From: M3007 sp044226205
GTDB taxonomy: Bacteria; Bacteroidota; Bacteroidia; Chitinophagales; Saprospiraceae
Assembly: GCA_044226205.1 (NCBI GenBank)
Contig: JBGAHL010000027.1
Location: forward strand, 1-64,000
Reading direction: 5' to 3'
DNA: 64,000 nt
Below the pieces are notes generated by a model. The model worked only from the letters and a program-made list of their open reading frames with translations. It was not told the DNA's origin and ran no database searches. The first letter of the stretch is position 1. Every line of letters starts with the position of its first letter. The translations under genes and the position numbers were made by a program. This document shows, in pieces, positions 18,436-26,891 of this stretch.

Positions 18436-19926
18436 CTACTTCCCGGTCAATTTGAACAACGCATCCTCCATGCGCCTGCGGGCATCCCTTTTCCGGATGA
18501 CAACGGGCGCTGCCGCACGCTCCGCACAGTCGAGGAGCGCACAACGTTCACAGGTTACATTAACCGTCTTGCGCGCAATGGATGGATCGTTCCAGAACCT
18601 TATGGTCCGACGGGCATCCGCATCGAGTAAAATACCGAGTACCACGCTGATGTTGCGGTTAGGCGTGGGGTAGCCCGGTTTGGCCACGGCAAAACACAGG
18701 TATTCTTCGCCCGTATCGAGAAACTGCGCCCGTTGCACGCCGGCGATCCAGTCGACATCGGGGCGCCCCGCGTCGTGCTGACGCTGTTGCAAATCGCGCA
18801 GCAGGGTCAGCGACAGCCAGCGGCGGCAATAATGTTCGTTGAGCCCCGAAGCATGCGGCTGATGCTTGCGGTTGAGGTGCAGTTCCTTGTCCACATCGAA
18901 ACCGTCGCGGTCGAGGTCGTGGATAAATCGCTGAAAAAACACCTTGTGCAGGTTGAATTCGCCCGCCAGCACATTGAATCGCTGAAACAATACTTCCGGG
19001 CTGGCCTGGTACTTGTGCAGCAGTTGAAGCAAAAAAGCGGCGTTCCAGCCGGTTTGGGCGAAGAAAGCACGCAGGTCTTTCACAAAAGCCTGTCGGTTGA
19101 TCAGGATGGCCACCGAGAAGTAAGCCGCCCGATAGTTATTGAGCACTTCTTCAAACGATTTTACGCGCATCAGGCTCGACGCCAGCGGCCGCTCTTCAAG
19201 TTCCAATACATTGAATCCCAATTCTTTGCCCAACTGGAAAGCCTTTTGCCGTTCGCTCAGTCTGGCATTGAGCAGCAGGCGTTTTTTCTGGGGAATAAAA
19301 ACGGAGCGGAGGCTGGCCAGTTCGGGGTATTTGTCGAGGCCATCTTCGTCGAATTTGTAGCCGAAGCGTTTTTTCAAAATTTTGGCCAGATGATCGGCCG
19401 GCACGCCGCCATTGTCGGGCAGATGGTTGGCCGCGACAAACTCCTCGGCTGCCTGTTCGATGTCTTCAAACAAATTCATGTGCAACTCCTGGTAAGCGCG
19501 CAGGGCAGCAAAGTAGAAGTTTTCGTCGCGCAGGGAATAGTTGCGGGCGATTTCGAGCAGCGCGGAGATGAAGGCATTGACGCGGTCGGGCGCCCGGGCG
19601 ATGATCTCGATGACCTGTTGCAACTCAATGCCGAAAAGGTCGAGCGGGAGTTCGTTCAAAAAATTGCTTTGCAACAGATCTCCGATCGGAGCCAGCGATT
19701 TGGGCAGTTCGGGCGAAGCCAGCGCTTCGGGCGGGATTTCAAAAGCCTGCGCCAGGCGGTTGAGGTTGTCGTTCAGGGGGTATTTTTTGCCTTTTTCAAT
19801 CTCGTTGAGGTAGGAAACCGACATTTTGGCCCGGCTGGCCAGGTCGTCGAAATTCCAGCCGTTGACCTGCCTGAAATGGCGAACTTTTAACCCGAAAATA
19901 ATACGCTGCTGAATGGATTTGGCCAT
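18436..19926 (-). CDS. XRE-family regulator with degenerate ImmA/IrrE domain (ScfR/RamB-like)
   Basis: A 496-aa protein of the ScfR/RamB type, regulators that sense short-chain acyl-CoA in other bacteria. The N-terminus is an XRE helix-turn-helix (residues ~8-65: LKVRHFRQVNGW, SYLNEIEKGKKYP). The middle resembles IrrE-like peptidase domains, but the zinc motif HExxH is missing: the expected place reads QLGKELGFNVL. The C-terminus has the family Cys cluster (CERCALLDCAERAAAP). It probably binds DNA and does not cleave protein. RamB-like proteins control glyoxylate and propionate genes elsewhere; no such gene is adjacent. A possible -7 box TACATTTG lies at 19934-19941. Confidence 0.82.
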   Translation of the reverse strand: MAKSIQQRIIFGLKVRHFRQVNGWNFDDLASRAKMSVSYLNEIEKGKKYPLNDNLNRLAQAFEIPPEALASPELPKSLAPIGDLLQSNFLNELPLDLFGIELQQVIEIIARAPDRVNAFISALLEIARNYSLRDENFYFAALRAYQELHMNLFEDIEQAAEEFVAANHLPDNGGVPADHLAKILKKRFGYKFDEDGLDKYPELASLRSVFIPQKKRLLLNARLSERQKAFQLGKELGFNVLELEERPLASSLMRVKSFEEVLNNYRAAYFSVAILINRQAFVKDLRAFFAQTGWNAAFLLQLLHKYQASPEVLFQRFNVLAGEFNLHKVFFQRFIHDLDRDGFDVDKELHLNRKHQPHASGLNEHYCRRWLSLTLLRDLQQRQHDAGRPDVDWIAGVQRAQFLDTGEEYLCFAVAKPGYPTPNRNISVVLGILLDADARRTIRFWNDPSIARKTVNVTCERCALLDCAERAAAPVVIRKRDARRRMEDALFKLTGK

Positions 19927-19968
19927 GACGGGGCAAATGTAAGTCGAAGAATGCGATGCTGTAGCGGC

Positions 19969-21576
19969 TCATTCCGCACCTTGTTTATCCGCGACCACGG
20001 GCTTGATCCCTCCCGACTTTTTGAGGTTTACCAACCCCGAACGGTACAGGAATACTGCCGGCGCTTCATGCGCCTGTTTAATATCAAGTTTCTCAAAATC
20101 AAGGCCTTGCACATCGTCGGCCACGATGCCCGGTCGGTAATCGGCCTGCACGCATTCGAGTCGCACGTTGCGCATCGACACGTTTTCGGCATGCCGGATA
20201 TAGAAACCCCAGGCCGGCAATTCGCCGAACATCGAAAACTCGGGATAGTCCGACGGCCGTTCGGGTACACGATCGAGCGAATCGAGCGGCAGAAAAGCCT
20301 GCGCAGGCCGTCCGCCCCCGGCAAAGCGGATATGAATATTGCGCAGCGAAACATCCTTTACGGGGTGGCCCGGCAATCCGCTGATGGAGGATGGAAACAG
20401 GTTGTGCGGCTCCGTCACTTCGGGGCCTTCGAAGGCATAGCCCTGATCGGGCCGGCCGGCGGGCACCTCGACAAAAACGTCGCGGATACGGATTCCTTTC
20501 ACACGCCCCGCCTCCCCTTTTTGGTTGCGGTGGCCCAGGCGGATAAAAATCGCGTTGCCCGTATGATAAGCCTTGATCCGCGCAATGTCGATGTCTTCGA
20601 TAAAACCGCCGTCGACGATCTCCAGGGCGATAGCCGAGCGGTAGGTGTCGTAAATCACGAGGTCGCGCACCCGCACCTTGCGAAAGCCGCTTTTGGAGGC
20701 CGTTCCCAGTTTGAATGCGCTCGCGCTGGACCGGATGGTGCAGCGTTCGACCCTGATATTTTCACAAAAAGCGGGCGGCCACGACGATTTCAGACAAATG
20801 CCATCGTCGGCCGAGTCGATGTAACAATCGCGGATCAGCACATTGCGGGAGTCGACGATGTCGATGCCGTCGTTGTTCCAGTACGCGCGGCTTTCCACCC
20901 TGATTCTTTGAATACGAAGCCCGTCGCAGCGATCGTAGGTTTGCACCCAGCAGGCGGAATTGCGGAGGGTGACGCCCTCCACACGCAGATTTTTACAACG
21001 GGCAAACTCGATGAGTTGGGGGCGCTCGCGTTCGTGGGGCCGGTCGTGCGCCCAGTAGGGATCGTTTAGTTGGCCGCTTTTGACGAGGAAAACGACGTTG
21101 GCAGCCAGCGCCGCTCCTTGTCCGTCGATGACGCCTTCGCCGCTGAGGGCGATGTCAGACTGCCCGTCGGCCAACAGCAGGGCGTACCAGTTGATTTTGG
21201 CATAATCGGCCCGCCGGGTACTGCCCAGCAATACGGCGCCTTTCTGAAGGTGGAGTTCCACACCCGATTTCAGCCACAGGCTTCCGCTCAAAAACACCCC
21301 TTTGGGGATCAGCACGGTGCCTTTTCCATCGGCATGGGCACGGTCGATAGCAGCCTGAATGGCCGTGGTGTTGAGCGTCTGGCTGTCGGCCACAGCGCCA
21401 AAATCGAGGATGTTGTAAGTCGTGCGCGCCGTGGCCAAAAACGGCAGCAGAAGGAGCAGAAACGAAAGGCGGTTTCGCACGGTTTGTCGACTGCGCAGCC
21501 GTTTGAAACGGTTTTGCTGCGCAAAATTTGTGTTGAAAACAAAGCAAATCTTGTCCGAAACCGCCTGTTCCTTCAT
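19969..21576 (-). CDS. Glycoside hydrolase family 28 (polygalacturonase-like)
   Basis: Exported right-handed beta-helix enzyme, probably acting on pectin-like galacturonides. Family features: the opening YNILDFGAVADS, GSLWLKSGVELHLQKGA, and the acidic motifs NNDGIDIVDS and SADDGICLKS, which hold the catalytic Asp residues. The usual HG motif region reads AFKLGTASKSGFRKV, so this subgroup departs from canonical polygalacturonase. The ATG at 21576 overlaps the upstream stop (ATGA), suggesting coupling, but places the hydrophobic segment 34 residues inside. A GTG at 21480 would give a perfect signal peptide (MRNRLSFLLLLLPFLATA). Either start is possible. Confidence 0.85.
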   Translation of the reverse strand: MKEQAVSDKICFVFNTNFAQQNRFKRLRSRQTVRNRLSFLLLLLPFLATARTTYNILDFGAVADSQTLNTTAIQAAIDRAHADGKGTVLIPKGVFLSGSLWLKSGVELHLQKGAVLLGSTRRADYAKINWYALLLADGQSDIALSGEGVIDGQGAALAANVVFLVKSGQLNDPYWAHDRPHERERPQLIEFARCKNLRVEGVTLRNSACWVQTYDRCDGLRIQRIRVESRAYWNNDGIDIVDSRNVLIRDCYIDSADDGICLKSSWPPAFCENIRVERCTIRSSASAFKLGTASKSGFRKVRVRDLVIYDTYRSAIALEIVDGGFIEDIDIARIKAYHTGNAIFIRLGHRNQKGEAGRVKGIRIRDVFVEVPAGRPDQGYAFEGPEVTEPHNLFPSSISGLPGHPVKDVSLRNIHIRFAGGGRPAQAFLPLDSLDRVPERPSDYPEFSMFGELPAWGFYIRHAENVSMRNVRLECVQADYRPGIVADDVQGLDFEKLDIKQAHEAPAVFLYRSGLVNLKKSGGIKPVVADKQGAE

Positions 21577-22949
21577 TTCACGACAATTTTCTGCATAAGT
21601 GATTGTTCACCAGCCTGGATAGCGACGAAGTACACCCCGACTGGCCATTCGGCCACGGAAAATGCTGCTTCCGGGCGGTGCACCACGGTTGCAGGCCGCA
21701 TGGTTTGGCCTCTTGCGTTAAATACCTGGTATTGCCACTCGCTGGCGCTGGCCGGCAAACGAATACTCACCCGATCGGACGCCGGGTTGGGCGCAAGGAC
21801 GGCTTGCAGGCTGCCCGAAGGCGTTTTCGTGCCGGAAGAAGCGCTGGTGATCCGAAGGATTTGCAGCCCGTTTTGCATGTCTCCGGCCACGATATTGCCG
21901 GAAGGCAGCCAGGGGTAATTGCCCCAGTTGCCAAAATAGCCGTTGTACTGGTTATTTTCAGGATGGGTGTCGTAGTGCGCGACCAATTGGGGCTGGAGCG
22001 GATTACTGATGCTGTACACCAGCAAGCCGTCTTCGTACTGGGAATCAAACAGGAGCGTATCGCGGATGTACACGTTGTGCGGAACCGCGAGCGGGGGAGC
22101 GCCGGGCACCTGCGGATCGAGAAAATCATCGGCGATTTCAATGTTCCCGTTGGCGAGGTCCTGCAAATCCACGATTTTGATCGTTTGCCCCTTCGGGATT
22201 TCTTCGGTGTAATAGGCGTAGCGGCCGTCGGTGGTCAGCCAGCTGTTGTGGTTGTAGCCGCCCGTCGCGATTTGGGCGAGGGTTTGGGGCTCTTCGGGGT
22301 TCGACATGTCGATGATGTAATAACCTTCGTAGCCGGAAGATGCATAAATCGTGTCGCCTCTGACGTAAGAATCGTGGATATAGCCGCCATCGACGGTTAC
22401 ATTGGCGAGCAATTGCGGCTGGTCGGGGTTTTGACTGACATCGAGCACCAGCAGCCCCTGGTTGACCACATCGGTGCCATTGAGGTAAATGCGACCCGAC
22501 AGGGTGTCGAGCGTGATGGTATGGGATTTATTAAAAAATTCATTGCTCCAGTAGCTGCGCACAATGGTGTCAGGCGCATTGGAAAAATCGAAGATCATCA
22601 GCCCTTCGGTGGTATTGTCGGACACCGCGTAAAGGCGGTTTTTATACGATTTGAACTCGCGCCAGACGGTGGTGGCCGTGCCGGCGAATTTGCCCACCAG
22701 TTCGGGGGTTTCCGGGCTGGTAATGTCGAAAATAAGCACGTGGGCAGCGCCGCCGAGCACTGCGTACTCGTGGCCATTGACGGCCATTCCCCAGCAGCCG
22801 CTGTACTGAAGATTGAGGTTGCCGGGCGAAGCGACCGGCAGGGACTCATCGTCCCAGTGTGCGAGGCGGATCATGTTGAGAGAATCCTGGGCACGCAGTT
22901 GACACAAAGTCAGACTGGCCAAAACGAGCAGGGTAATGCGTTGAAACAT
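21573..22949 (-). CDS. Secreted LVIVD-repeat (choice-of-anchor B) protein with T9SS sorting domain
   Basis: A 458-aa exported protein with a signal peptide (MFQRITLLVLASLTLCQLRAQ) and a beta-propeller of LVIVD-like repeats (HVLIFDITSPETPELVG, GLLVLDVSQNPDQPQLL, GYYIIDMSNPEEPQTL, GLLVYSISNPLQPQLV). This is the pattern of choice-of-anchor B family proteins. It ends in a T9SS type A sorting domain (APNPASDRVSI ... PVGVYFV). It overlaps the GH28 gene by 4 nt, so the two are probably translated together and exported, though the GH28 product lacks a visible sorting domain. The function of the propeller is unknown. Confidence 0.88.
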   Translation of the reverse strand: MFQRITLLVLASLTLCQLRAQDSLNMIRLAHWDDESLPVASPGNLNLQYSGCWGMAVNGHEYAVLGGAAHVLIFDITSPETPELVGKFAGTATTVWREFKSYKNRLYAVSDNTTEGLMIFDFSNAPDTIVRSYWSNEFFNKSHTITLDTLSGRIYLNGTDVVNQGLLVLDVSQNPDQPQLLANVTVDGGYIHDSYVRGDTIYASSGYEGYYIIDMSNPEEPQTLAQIATGGYNHNSWLTTDGRYAYYTEEIPKGQTIKIVDLQDLANGNIEIADDFLDPQVPGAPPLAVPHNVYIRDTLLFDSQYEDGLLVYSISNPLQPQLVAHYDTHPENNQYNGYFGNWGNYPWLPSGNIVAGDMQNGLQILRITSASSGTKTPSGSLQAVLAPNPASDRVSIRLPASASEWQYQVFNARGQTMRPATVVHRPEAAFSVAEWPVGVYFVAIQAGEQSLMQKIVVK

Positions 22950-23080
22950 ACAGACTTGAGCAAGGTAAATGTGAGACAGAGCACGAGATGGGCGCTATTT
23001 TTGGCCCGGCGAGGCAACCGGCCGGCAGGTACGAACGTCACTGAACCGTCGAAAAATCCTCCCGGCGAAAGTAGCGCATT

Positions 23081-24187
23081 ATGCAAAGACAGTTTTTACT
23101 CTCCGGCTTTTTGCTCGTTTTGGCTATCCAAACGGCATTCTCCCAAAAATACAGCAACGATTTTCTCGCGATCGGCGTGGGCGCCCGTGCCCATGGCATG
23201 TCGGGCGCACAAACCGCCCTGACGGGCGACATTACGGCAAGTTACTGGAACCCGGCTGGCCTGGCCCAGATCGCAGCGCCAATGCAGGTCGGCGCCATGC
23301 ACGCCGAGTGGTTCGTGGGGGTGTCGCAGTACGATTACCTCGGCTTTGGCAAACAACTCAATCGCGGCGAAAAGTCGTCCTATCTGGCCTTTTCGCTGAT
23401 CCGTCTGGGGATCGACAATATTCCCTACACGATCAACCTCGTCAACCCCGACGGGTCGGTCAATTATGACAACGTGACGCCGTTTTCGGCTGCCGATTAC
23501 GCATTTATTGGCAGTTATGGCCGAAAACTGAACAACCCGGCTTTTTCCGTCGGGGCAAGCGTAAAGGTCATTCACCGTGTAATCGGCGACATTGGCTCCT
23601 CCTGGGGGTTTGGCGCCGATGTCGGCGTGCAATACCGCAAAGGCCCCTGGATGCTGGGCCTCATGGGCCGCGACCTGACGACCACCTTTAACGCCTGGTC
23701 GTTTTCGCTTACCGAGCGGGAAAAAGAAGTGTTTACCAGCACCAACAACGAAATCCCCGAAAGCAGCACCGAAATCACCCGTCCGCGCTTCGTATTGGGC
23801 GCGGCCTACCGCACCCGCCTGGGCAGCAAAACCACCCTGTTGCCCGCCATCGACCTGGAAATGACCACCGACGGCCAGCGCAACGTGCTCGTGAGCTCAT
23901 CGTCTTTCAACATCGACCCGCGTGTCGGGGTGGAAGCCGATTACAACAATGTGGTACAACTGAGGGTCGGAGTCGGCAATTTTCAAAGGGTCAAACAGGA
24001 TTTCAACCCTGACAAGGAAACGCTCACCCTGCAACCCAATTTTGGCGTCGGGCTGCGCCTGGGCCGCGTTCAACTCGATTATGCCCTCACCGACATCGGC
24101 AACGTATCGCAGGTGCTTTATTCCCACATTTTTTCGCTGCGGCTCGATCTGAAAGAACGAAAACAAGGGGTTTCAAATCCGGGTTAA
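23081..24187 (+). CDS. PorV/PorQ family outer-membrane protein (T9SS-associated)
   Basis: A 368-aa outer-membrane beta-barrel of the PorV/PorQ (FadL-like) group. A signal peptide (MQRQFLLSGFLLVLAIQTAFSQ) is followed by the family motif FLAIGVGARAHGMSGAQTA and SYWNPAGLA near the N-terminus, the signature of PorV-like proteins. The remainder alternates amphipathic strands and ends on an aromatic/hydrophobic strand (HIFSLRLDL). PorV shuttles T9SS cargo to the attachment complex, and PorQ holds the PorU-Z complex. This copy could be either or a third paralogue. It is monocistronic, diverging from the LVIVD-GH28 pair. Confidence 0.82.
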   Translation: MQRQFLLSGFLLVLAIQTAFSQKYSNDFLAIGVGARAHGMSGAQTALTGDITASYWNPAGLAQIAAPMQVGAMHAEWFVGVSQYDYLGFGKQLNRGEKSSYLAFSLIRLGIDNIPYTINLVNPDGSVNYDNVTPFSAADYAFIGSYGRKLNNPAFSVGASVKVIHRVIGDIGSSWGFGADVGVQYRKGPWMLGLMGRDLTTTFNAWSFSLTEREKEVFTSTNNEIPESSTEITRPRFVLGAAYRTRLGSKTTLLPAIDLEMTTDGQRNVLVSSSSFNIDPRVGVEADYNNVVQLRVGVGNFQRVKQDFNPDKETLTLQPNFGVGLRLGRVQLDYALTDIGNVSQVLYSHIFSLRLDLKERKQGVSNPG

Positions 24188-24609
24188 TTTGCTTGAAAAA
24201 AGCATTTAAAAGACTGATTACCAAGGTTAAAAAAAATACAATTGCCGAACCTGCGAGGAGTATCGCCAGCAGGTTCGGCAAAATATTTACGGCAAACCTT
24301 GGTACGAATCGGCTTAGCCGTATATTTGTCACACTTACGACTATTTAATCCGTCTTTAATCCGCCTGTTTCTTTCCATCCCAGGGGGTTCTCCCCGACCG
24401 TTTTTTCCCGATTTTAAAGTATCCTATTTAATCGCCAAAACGTCCCCCCGTATTGGCCGTACTTGTGGATTTGACCGTTTATGCCACTGGCATACACAGG
24501 TCTGCTTCCCATAGTTTTGTACCATTATAATCTCATGGTTGCCCCTCCGGTTAGGCTCGCGGTGAGGGGCTTTTTTTTTGCCCATACCCTTCCTGCAAAA
24601 TATCAAACC
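24188..24609. other. Intergenic region with candidate short transcript
   Basis: This spacer lies between the PorV/Q-like and GH1 genes. No ORF is supported. It contains a TAGTTTTG -7-like box at 24512-24519 and a strong hairpin with T9 at 24541-24579 only 31 nt before the GH1 start. The rest is unremarkable AT-rich sequence. Confidence 0.4.
24541..24579 (+). terminator. Intrinsic terminator in the GH1 leader
   Basis: GCCCCTC pairs with GAGGGGC around a 16-nt loop and is followed by nine T residues. It lies upstream of the GH1 ATG, so it ends either the PorV/Q-like transcript or a short leader RNA. Confidence 0.75.
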
Positions 24610-25785
24610 ATGACTTTCCAGTTTCCCGACCACTTTTTCTGGGGCACCTCCACTGCCGCTGCACAGGTAGAAACCGCCGGCGCTCATCCGTGGCGCGGGC
24701 TTCGCGCAAAAGACGGCTACGTATTCGAACGCACCACCGACCACGAAAAGCGCCGTGCCGAGGATGCCGTGCTGATTGCCCGGCTGGGCAGTATTTATCG
24801 CTGCGGAGTGGACTGGTCGAGGCTTCAGACCGAGCCGATGGCCAAATTTGAGCCGGCTGTCGTGGAGGAATACCGGGTCTTTTTCGAAGACCTGCGGCAA
24901 CGGGGCGTTCGACTGATGTTCGTATTGCACCATTTCTCGCACCCCAACTGGTTCGAGGCGCGCGGAGGCTGGACGAATGAAGACAATATTCCCTTGTTTA
25001 TCAATTATGTACAGCAATGCGTCAGGCATTTCGGCGAGTTTGCAGCCTACTGGAACACGTTTAACGAGCCGAATGTGTATGCCGTCAACGGCTATTTTTT
25101 CGGCGAGTTTCCGCCTCGTCTCAAAGGCAAATATTTCCTTGCCAACCGCGTGCTCGACACAATGGGCGCTGCCCACGACATCGCCTACACGGTCATTCGT
25201 GAAAAATACAAGGATGCCCCGATCGGTATTTCGCTCAATACAGCCTGGTTTTCGGGCGCCAACTGGCCCGGCAAAATCGCCGCGGCGCTGGCCGGCTGGT
25301 GGTTTTTGAGCCGTGCGGCGCGCCCTTTTGAAAAATGCGACTTTTGGGGACTGAGTTATTACGCGTACATGTTGTTCGACCCCAAACCCATCGATGCCAT
25401 CAACCGGGTAAAAGACCTGGAACGCCGGGGTATTCCGCACGACAAAATGTGGGGCTACCGCCCCGAAGGCCTGGGTCGAATCCTGCGGCGATTCTGGAAA
25501 AAATATCGCAAGCCCTTGATTATCACGGAAAACGGAATTTGCACGGACGACGACGAGGTGCGTATTCAGGCCATCCGCGACTATTTAGGCGAATGCCACA
25601 AAGCGCTGTCCGATGGCGTGGACTTGCGCGGCTACGTGCACTGGAGTACCTGGGACAATTTCGAGTGGCACCTGGGCCCCACCTATCGCTTTGGTCTGGT
25701 GCGGATCAACTTTGACAATATGGACCGCAGCATGACCAAAGCGGGCTTGTTTTACGAGCAGGTGGCGCGGAACAATGGCTTCTGA
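24610..25785 (+). CDS. Glycoside hydrolase family 1 beta-glycosidase
   Basis: Retaining beta-glycosidase of family GH1. It opens with the conserved FPDHFFWGTSTAAAQVE. The acid/base Glu is in NTFNEPNVYAVNGY and the nucleophile Glu in LIITENGICTDDD. The YVHWSTWDNFEWHLGPTYRFGLV block near the end is also diagnostic. At 391 residues it is shorter than the usual ~450, with trimmed loops. No signal peptide is visible, so it is probably cytoplasmic. The ATG at 24610 is the only start matching the family N-terminus; an upstream in-frame ATG at 24481 would read through the terminator region. Confidence 0.93.
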   Translation: MTFQFPDHFFWGTSTAAAQVETAGAHPWRGLRAKDGYVFERTTDHEKRRAEDAVLIARLGSIYRCGVDWSRLQTEPMAKFEPAVVEEYRVFFEDLRQRGVRLMFVLHHFSHPNWFEARGGWTNEDNIPLFINYVQQCVRHFGEFAAYWNTFNEPNVYAVNGYFFGEFPPRLKGKYFLANRVLDTMGAAHDIAYTVIREKYKDAPIGISLNTAWFSGANWPGKIAAALAGWWFLSRAARPFEKCDFWGLSYYAYMLFDPKPIDAINRVKDLERRGIPHDKMWGYRPEGLGRILRRFWKKYRKPLIITENGICTDDDEVRIQAIRDYLGECHKALSDGVDLRGYVHWSTWDNFEWHLGPTYRFGLVRINFDNMDRSMTKAGLFYEQVARNNGF

Positions 25786-25806
25786 CAGGCAGAACAAGGG
25801 GTGCGA

Positions 25807-26487
25807 TCAGGCTAATTTTTCCAGATCGCGAATCAGAATGCTGTTCCGGTTAAAGTAAATCAGGTTGGATTTGCGCAAATCGTTGAGTACGGAAGTGACC
25901 GTCTGACGGCTGGTGCCGGTCAGATTGGCGATTTCCTGTTGTGTAAGGCAGTGTTTTACAAGCGTTTCGTAACCGACGCGACGGCCTTCTTTTCCGGCGG
26001 TATCGACGAGAAAATCGATGATACGTTCGCGGGCATCTTTGAGGACCAGTGAAGCGAGCCGTTCTTCGACGCGTTGCAGGCGATTGCTCAGGTGCTGGAG
26101 AAAAGCAAAGACCAGCCGCTGGTTTTGTTGCATCAGGTTTTGAAAATCGCTGACGCGCACCGACAGGATTTCCACATCGTCGTGCATGGCCTGCGCAAAC
26201 TCGGTCCGCAAGGGTTCGCCTGCAAGGGCCAGGTCGCCAAATATGACCGCCGGCTGCAGGATTTCCTTGATGACTTCACGGCCGTCGTAGGCAAACGTGC
26301 CCAGCTTGACGCGTCCCCGAATCAGGAAGAACAGGTGCTCGGCCGCTTCGTCAGGCATGAAGATGTAGTGAAACTTCGGAACCTTCTGGTATTGGGACAT
26401 CGAGGCAAGTTGCTGGAGTTCGCTGGAATCCAGAGAAACCAAAGGCGGCAAATTGCCGAGGAATTGCATGCGGATACTCGTTTCCAT
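25807..26487 (-). CDS. Crp/Fnr family transcriptional regulator
   Basis: A 226-aa regulator with an N-terminal cyclic-nucleotide-binding beta-roll (residues ~10-130) and a C-terminal winged helix. The recognition helix lies in LTQQEIANLTGTSRQTVTSVLNDL near residues 175-200, which is typical of the family. The roll has GRVKLGTFAYDGRE and IFGDLALAGEP, but without the complete RxSR phosphate cassette of cAMP-binding Crp, so the effector is unknown. It has no Cys cluster like Fnr. It converges on GH1 and its 5' side faces the large surface-protein gene; a TACTTTTG box at 26607-26614 may be its promoter. Confidence 0.92.
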   Translation of the reverse strand: METSIRMQFLGNLPPLVSLDSSELQQLASMSQYQKVPKFHYIFMPDEAAEHLFFLIRGRVKLGTFAYDGREVIKEILQPAVIFGDLALAGEPLRTEFAQAMHDDVEILSVRVSDFQNLMQQNQRLVFAFLQHLSNRLQRVEERLASLVLKDARERIIDFLVDTAGKEGRRVGYETLVKHCLTQQEIANLTGTSRQTVTSVLNDLRKSNLIYFNRNSILIRDLEKLA

Positions 26488-26606
26488 GGCACATCACGAT
26501 TTAAAAAATGTAGCAGTTTTGTGTGTAATCGGGTGAGAGTCCCCGGCTTGTCGGAAAAAAGACAACTTTTGAATAGAAGCTTTGGCTATTCTTCTTATCC
26601 ATGGTA

Positions 26607-26614
26607 CAAAAGTA
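26607..26614 (-). promoter_or_regulatory. -7 box (TACTTTTG) for the Crp/Fnr gene
   Basis: Matches TAnnTTTG on the minus strand about 120 nt before the ATG. The -33 position reads TTT rather than TTG. Confidence 0.4.
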
Positions 26615-26846
26615 GGTTGGAAGCTTTTTCGAGGAAAGGACATTTTTTTAAAGTTGTCGGAAAAAACAGGTTTGTTTTTATAAAATAAAAAACTGATAAT
26701 CAATAATTTAAATTCACACCTGCTATGACTCGAAAGTGGCATTGTTTTAGCCTTTTCGATGAGATTAGTTAAAAAGATGAAGGCTCATCTTCCGGCCACA
26801 GCAATTCTCCCGGCGGTTTTGTGCGTCCGGCAGTCGAGGAGCCGTT

Positions 26847-26854
26847 TATCTTTG
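26847..26854 (+). promoter_or_regulatory. -7 box (TATCTTTG) for the large surface-protein gene
   Basis: Matches TAnnTTTG, 37 nt before the ATG. The nearest upstream TTG is 25 nt away, so the promoter is plausible but not ideal. Confidence 0.4.
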
Positions 26855-26891
26855 GGTGCTAATCCGATTCATTGCAGGAAGCCGATTTCTT

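Larger units (their letters stand above)
26488..26891. other. Divergent regulatory region between crp-type gene and surface-protein gene
   Basis: AT-rich spacer with a TACTTTTG box facing the Crp gene (26607-26614, minus) and a TATCTTTG box facing the surface-protein gene (26847-26854, plus). No ORF or RNA gene was recognised. The Crp-like protein may regulate from here, but no palindrome stood out. Confidence 0.4.
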
